Assembly: GCF_030164425.1 (NCBI RefSeq)
Contig: NZ_JASNJD010000003.1
Location: 124,001-188,000, forward strand
Reading direction: 5' to 3'
Source: Pseudodonghicola flavimaris
GTDB lineage: Bacteria; Pseudomonadota; Alphaproteobacteria; Rhodobacterales; Rhodobacteraceae
Length of the DNA: 64,000 bases
Under the pieces are notes generated by a model. It was not told the origin of the DNA and did no database searches. It worked only from the letters and a program-made list of their open reading frames with translations. The position numbers and the translations under genes were made by a program. Positions 61,493-64,000 of this stretch are shown piece by piece. Within the stretch, counting starts at the first letter, position 1; every line of letters begins with the position of its first letter.

Positions 61493-62904
61493 GCGCGCAG
61501 CACCGCGCCCGGGTTCATGATGCCGGCCGGATCCAGCGCCGCCTTGATCGCCCGCATCGCGTCCAACCGCACCGGATCGCCGTAGCGTTCCAGATCCTCG
61601 ACCTTCAGCCGGCCGATGCCGTGTTCGGCGCTGACCGATCCGCCCATCTCGTGGACCAGATCGTGCACCGCCCGTTTCACCGCCCCCACCTGATTGGCGT
61701 GATCGGCCTTGCTGCGGCCCGGTTCGGGGAAGACGTTGTAGTGCAGATTGCCGTCGCCGATATGGCCGAAACAGTTGACCCGGAATCCGCCGAGCCCCGC
61801 CACCACCTGATCGCCGCGCCGGATGAACTCGGGGATGCGGCTGATCGGGACCGAGATATCGTGGCTCGACACCGCGCCAACCCGCCGGTTCGCCTCCGGG
61901 ATGTGTTCGCGCACCGACCAGAAGTCGTCCCGCTGCGCCTGCGACTGGGCGATCAGCCCGTCGCTGGTCAGCCCCTCCTCCAGCGCCGCCTCGAACAGAT
62001 CGGCCAGCGCTTCTTCCGGATCGAGCCCGCGCGGCAACCCGACCTCCATCAGCACGCACCACTCCGGCGCCTGATCGAAGGGCTGGCGCACCTCCGGCAG
62101 GTTCTCCGCAAGGAAGGTCAGCCCCTGCCCGGCGATCAGTTCGAAGGCGCTCACCGCCTCGCCCAGCCGGGCATGCGCCAGCGACAACAGCGCGATCGCC
62201 GCCTCCGGATCGGGCACCACGAAGATCGCCGTACCCTGCGCCGCCGGCTGCGGATACAGCTTCAGCGTCGCCGCGGTGATGATGCCCAGCGTGCCCTCGG
62301 CACCGATCAGCAGGTCGCGCAGGTCATAGCCGGTGTTGTCCTTCCGCAGCCGCGACAGCCCGTGCCAGATCCTGCCGTCGGGCAACACCGCCTCGAGCCC
62401 GAGACAGAGATCGCGGGCATTGCCATAGCGCAGCACCCCGGTGCCGCCGGCATTGGTCGACAGGTTGCCGCCGATCCGCGCCGTACCCTCCGCCGCCAGC
62501 GACAGCGGAAACAGCCGTCCGGCCTCGCGCGCGGCCAGCTGCACCTCCGCCAGAATGGCGCCGGCCTCGGCGATCAGCACGTTTTCGGTGGGATAGACGC
62601 CACGGATCGCATTCATCCGCTCCAGCGACACGATCAGCGGTGCCGGCCCCTCGGGGGCGATCTGGCCACCGACCAGCCCGGTTCCGCCGCCATAGGGCAC
62701 CACTGGCACCCGCGCCGCCGCCGCCGCCGTCACCAGCGCCGAAACCTCGTCGACATCGCGCGGCAGCGCCAGCACCCCGCATTGCCCGGCCCAGCGGCCG
62801 CGCGGTTCTTCCAGATAGCGGGGTTCGGGGCTGCGAAACACCGCTTCGGGCAGCGACTGGCGCAACCGGGCGGCAAAGGCATCATCGGCGGGATTGAGTG
62901 TCAT
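61489..62904 (-). CDS. FAD-binding 2-hydroxy-acid dehydrogenase (GlcD-like), second copy
   Basis: The 471-residue protein (MTLNPADDAFAARLRQSLPEAVF) has the same VAO-type fold as the enzyme at 8228-9616: VVPYGGGTGLVGGQIAPEGPAPLIVSLERMNAIRG, GNLSTNAGGTGVLRYGNARDLCLGLEAVLPDG, GHIGDGNLHYNVFPEPG, SAEHGIGRLKVEDL and ALDPAGIMNPGAV. It resembles D-lactate, D-2-hydroxyglutarate or glycolate dehydrogenase subunits. I set the start at the ATG of MTLNP; a TTG 18 bases upstream is in frame but unneeded. It is convergent with the XRE-cupin gene. Confidence 0.87.
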   Translation of the reverse strand: MTLNPADDAFAARLRQSLPEAVFRSPEPRYLEEPRGRWAGQCGVLALPRDVDEVSALVTAAAAARVPVVPYGGGTGLVGGQIAPEGPAPLIVSLERMNAIRGVYPTENVLIAEAGAILAEVQLAAREAGRLFPLSLAAEGTARIGGNLSTNAGGTGVLRYGNARDLCLGLEAVLPDGRIWHGLSRLRKDNTGYDLRDLLIGAEGTLGIITAATLKLYPQPAAQGTAIFVVPDPEAAIALLSLAHARLGEAVSAFELIAGQGLTFLAENLPEVRQPFDQAPEWCVLMEVGLPRGLDPEEALADLFEAALEEGLTSDGLIAQSQAQRDDFWSVREHIPEANRRVGAVSSHDISVPISRIPEFIRRGDQVVAGLGGFRVNCFGHIGDGNLHYNVFPEPGRSKADHANQVGAVKRAVHDLVHEMGGSVSAEHGIGRLKVEDLERYGDPVRLDAMRAIKAALDPAGIMNPGAVLRA

Positions 62905-62946
62905 GGCACAGTCCTGCCGCAAGCCCCTGCCGACGGCAAGAGCCGA

Positions 62947-63876
62947 TCATTCCTCAGCGCGCAGAAACCGCGGCTCCAGCACCAGCACGGTGGGGCGGTC
63001 CGGCAGGCTGCGCAGCGATACCTCCACCTCGGAGACCCCCGGCCGCATCACCGCGAAATGATCGCCGATCCGCTGCAGGAACCGCTCCAGACTATAGCCG
63101 CTGAACCAGTGCATCGGGATCACCAGCGACGACCGCAGACGCTCCACCACCGTGACCATCTCCTCCAGCCCCATGGTATAGCTGCCGTCGACCGGCACCA
63201 TCACCACGTCCAGCCGGCCCAGAGCCGCGAATTGCGCATCGTTGGGAATATGGTGCAGGTGCCCCAGATGGCCGACGCACAGCCCGGCCACCTCGAAGAC
63301 GAAGATCGAATTGCCGTCCGGCTCAACGCCGGAGAATTGCGAGCGGATATCGGTCGACACGTTGCGCACCAGCATCTCGCCCAGATCCAGGTGATGCTCC
63401 ACCCCCTCGCCGAATGGCCCCCAGCCCTTCAGCACATGCGGAATCGCCGGATCGGGGCTGGCGGTCCAATGGGTCTCATGCGCATGGTTCATCGTCACCA
63501 CATCCGGCACCAGCGGCGCCGCGCCCAGAAAGCCGGTGTAATCGGTCACCGCATTCAGCCCACCCGCGGTCTGGATCAGGAAACTCGCATGCGCGAGATA
63601 GCGCAGCCGGATGCTGTACTCTGGCACCGGCGCCTGCCAGGAGGCCTGCTGCACATAAGCGAGCCCCGGCGCCGCCCCGGCGATGGCGATGCAATGGCTC
63701 GGACGCCGTTCCTGCGCCTGCCCCGCGCCGGCCAGCAGCACCGCCGCCGCCAGCGCCATAAATCCGCCAGCTTTTTCCGGCCCCAAATATCCCCGCCGGA
63801 GGCACGCGCCACAGGCGCGTCCAGCGCGCCCGGCGGCCGCCGAACGTGCAATGACTGTCGCAATCAGATGGCGCAT
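62947..63876 (-). CDS. Metallo-beta-lactamase-fold hydrolase, UlaG/ZipD-like, start uncertain
   Basis: The core has IRLRYLAHASFLIQTAGGLNAVTDYTGF, MNHAHETH (H-x-H-like metal motif) and VGHLGHLHH, ending IPMHWFSGYSLERFL, which fits an MBL-fold protein of the UlaG branch. The start is hard to place. The ATG at 63876 has a strong GGGAGG site, but its first 39 residues include those read through a dispersed repeat (63771-63803). The ATG at 63759 gives a short signal-like segment (MALAAAVLLAGAGQAQ) and a weaker site. I keep the longer frame because of its ribosome-binding site. Confidence 0.75.
   Translation of the reverse strand: MRHLIATVIARSAAAGRAGRACGACLRRGYLGPEKAGGFMALAAAVLLAGAGQAQERRPSHCIAIAGAAPGLAYVQQASWQAPVPEYSIRLRYLAHASFLIQTAGGLNAVTDYTGFLGAAPLVPDVVTMNHAHETHWTASPDPAIPHVLKGWGPFGEGVEHHLDLGEMLVRNVSTDIRSQFSGVEPDGNSIFVFEVAGLCVGHLGHLHHIPNDAQFAALGRLDVVMVPVDGSYTMGLEEMVTVVERLRSSLVIPMHWFSGYSLERFLQRIGDHFAVMRPGVSEVEVSLRSLPDRPTVLVLEPRFLRAEE
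63771..63803 (-). repeat. REP-like dispersed repeat, copy 4, within the 5' end of the MBL gene
   Basis: On the minus strand it begins GCCTCCGGCGGGGATATTTG and ends GGAAAAAG, the best match to the copies at 27889-28013. It lies inside the longer open frame of the MBL-fold gene, where it reads CLRRGYLGPEKAGG. Confidence 0.75.
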
Positions 63877-64000
63877 CGCGGCCTCCCGCTCAGGTCCCAG
63901 CCCTGAAAAGGTAGCACGGCGCCGCCACCGGTCCAGCCCGGCGGGCGGCGCGGCTCAGCCGATGCCGGTCCGGCCGCGGCGATCGCTGCGCAGGCAGGCA
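63877..64000. other. Right edge: possible 3' end of a minus-strand gene
   Basis: A stop (TGA on the minus strand) near 63956-63958 would close a frame reading CLRSDRRGRTGIG from the window edge. The frame is too short to identify. Nothing else is visible between 63877 and 63955. Confidence 0.25.

Noticed and set aside
1-64000. CRISPR array, tRNA or rRNA genes, transposases, integrases, attachment sites
   Set aside because: I found no regularly spaced direct repeats with unique spacers, no cloverleaf-like 70-90 bp sequence with CCA or T-arm pattern, and no protein with transposase or integrase motifs.

Overview
The window looks like a chromosomal segment of a GC-rich alphaproteobacterium, most likely a marine or halotolerant member of the Rhodobacteraceae. 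The case for this rests on an ectABC-ask ectoine operon, a monomeric NADP isocitrate dehydrogenase, a TRAP transporter, an N-methylproline-demethylase-like flavoprotein, a CueR-CopA-CopZ copper module and an ArsJ arsenate module. Four dispersed copies of a 33-bp repeat, of a kind I associate with Rhodobacteraceae intergenic regions, point the same way. I see no tRNA, rRNA, CRISPR array, transposase or phage gene. Fifty-three protein genes are supported; the first runs off the left edge.

Region 1 (1-4052) is an acyl-CoA module: an ADP-forming acyl-CoA ligase and an acyl-CoA dehydrogenase, divergent from a GlxA/AraC-type activator. Region 2 (4194-18315) looks like one catabolic regulon. It holds a luciferase-like FMN monooxygenase, an FMN reductase, an FMN 2-hydroxy-acid oxidase, a GlcD-like FAD oxidase, a quinone-reductase-like MDR protein, a complete dipeptide-type ABC importer, an EthD-like protein, an HpcH/HpaI aldolase and two GntR regulators. 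Two of its promoters share a near-identical 13-bp palindromic site and a third carries half of it. The substrate is unknown.

Region 3 (18316-28061) holds a TetR regulator after an AT-rich non-coding island, then icd, the S1-domain protein Tex, and cueR-copA divergent from copZ with a CueR-type promoter on each strand. Region 4 (28062-32065) has a fructosamine-kinase family protein and an arsenate operon: a fused ArsR-ArsC, an arsenate-linked GAPDH and the exporter ArsJ. Region 5 (32072-39222) has a MarR-type ectR, ectA, ectB, ectC and the dedicated aspartokinase, without ectD, followed by a MaoC-type hydratase and a GMC oxidoreductase.

Region 6 (39389-46441) is an envelope locus. It contains an LptF-type permease, a polyprenyl-phosphate glycosyltransferase, a small LpxB-N-domain membrane protein, two ArnT-like glycosyltransferases and two PAP2 phosphatases. 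The gene counts fit a system that removes both lipid A phosphates and replaces them with sugars. Region 7 (46741-53328) holds the N-methylproline-demethylase-like enzyme and an RND efflux pump with its adaptor.

Region 8 (53427-62904) is a seven-gene operon: a D-arginine-dehydrogenase-like flavoprotein, TRAP transporter M, P and Q subunits, an M81 metallopeptidase, an alpha/beta hydrolase and an ornithine-cyclodeaminase-family reductase. A divergent XRE-cupin regulator with two tandem operators faces it. The two redox enzymes resemble DauA and DauB, suggesting D-to-L amino-acid inversion. A second GlcD-like oxidase and a metallo-beta-lactamase-fold protein finish the window.
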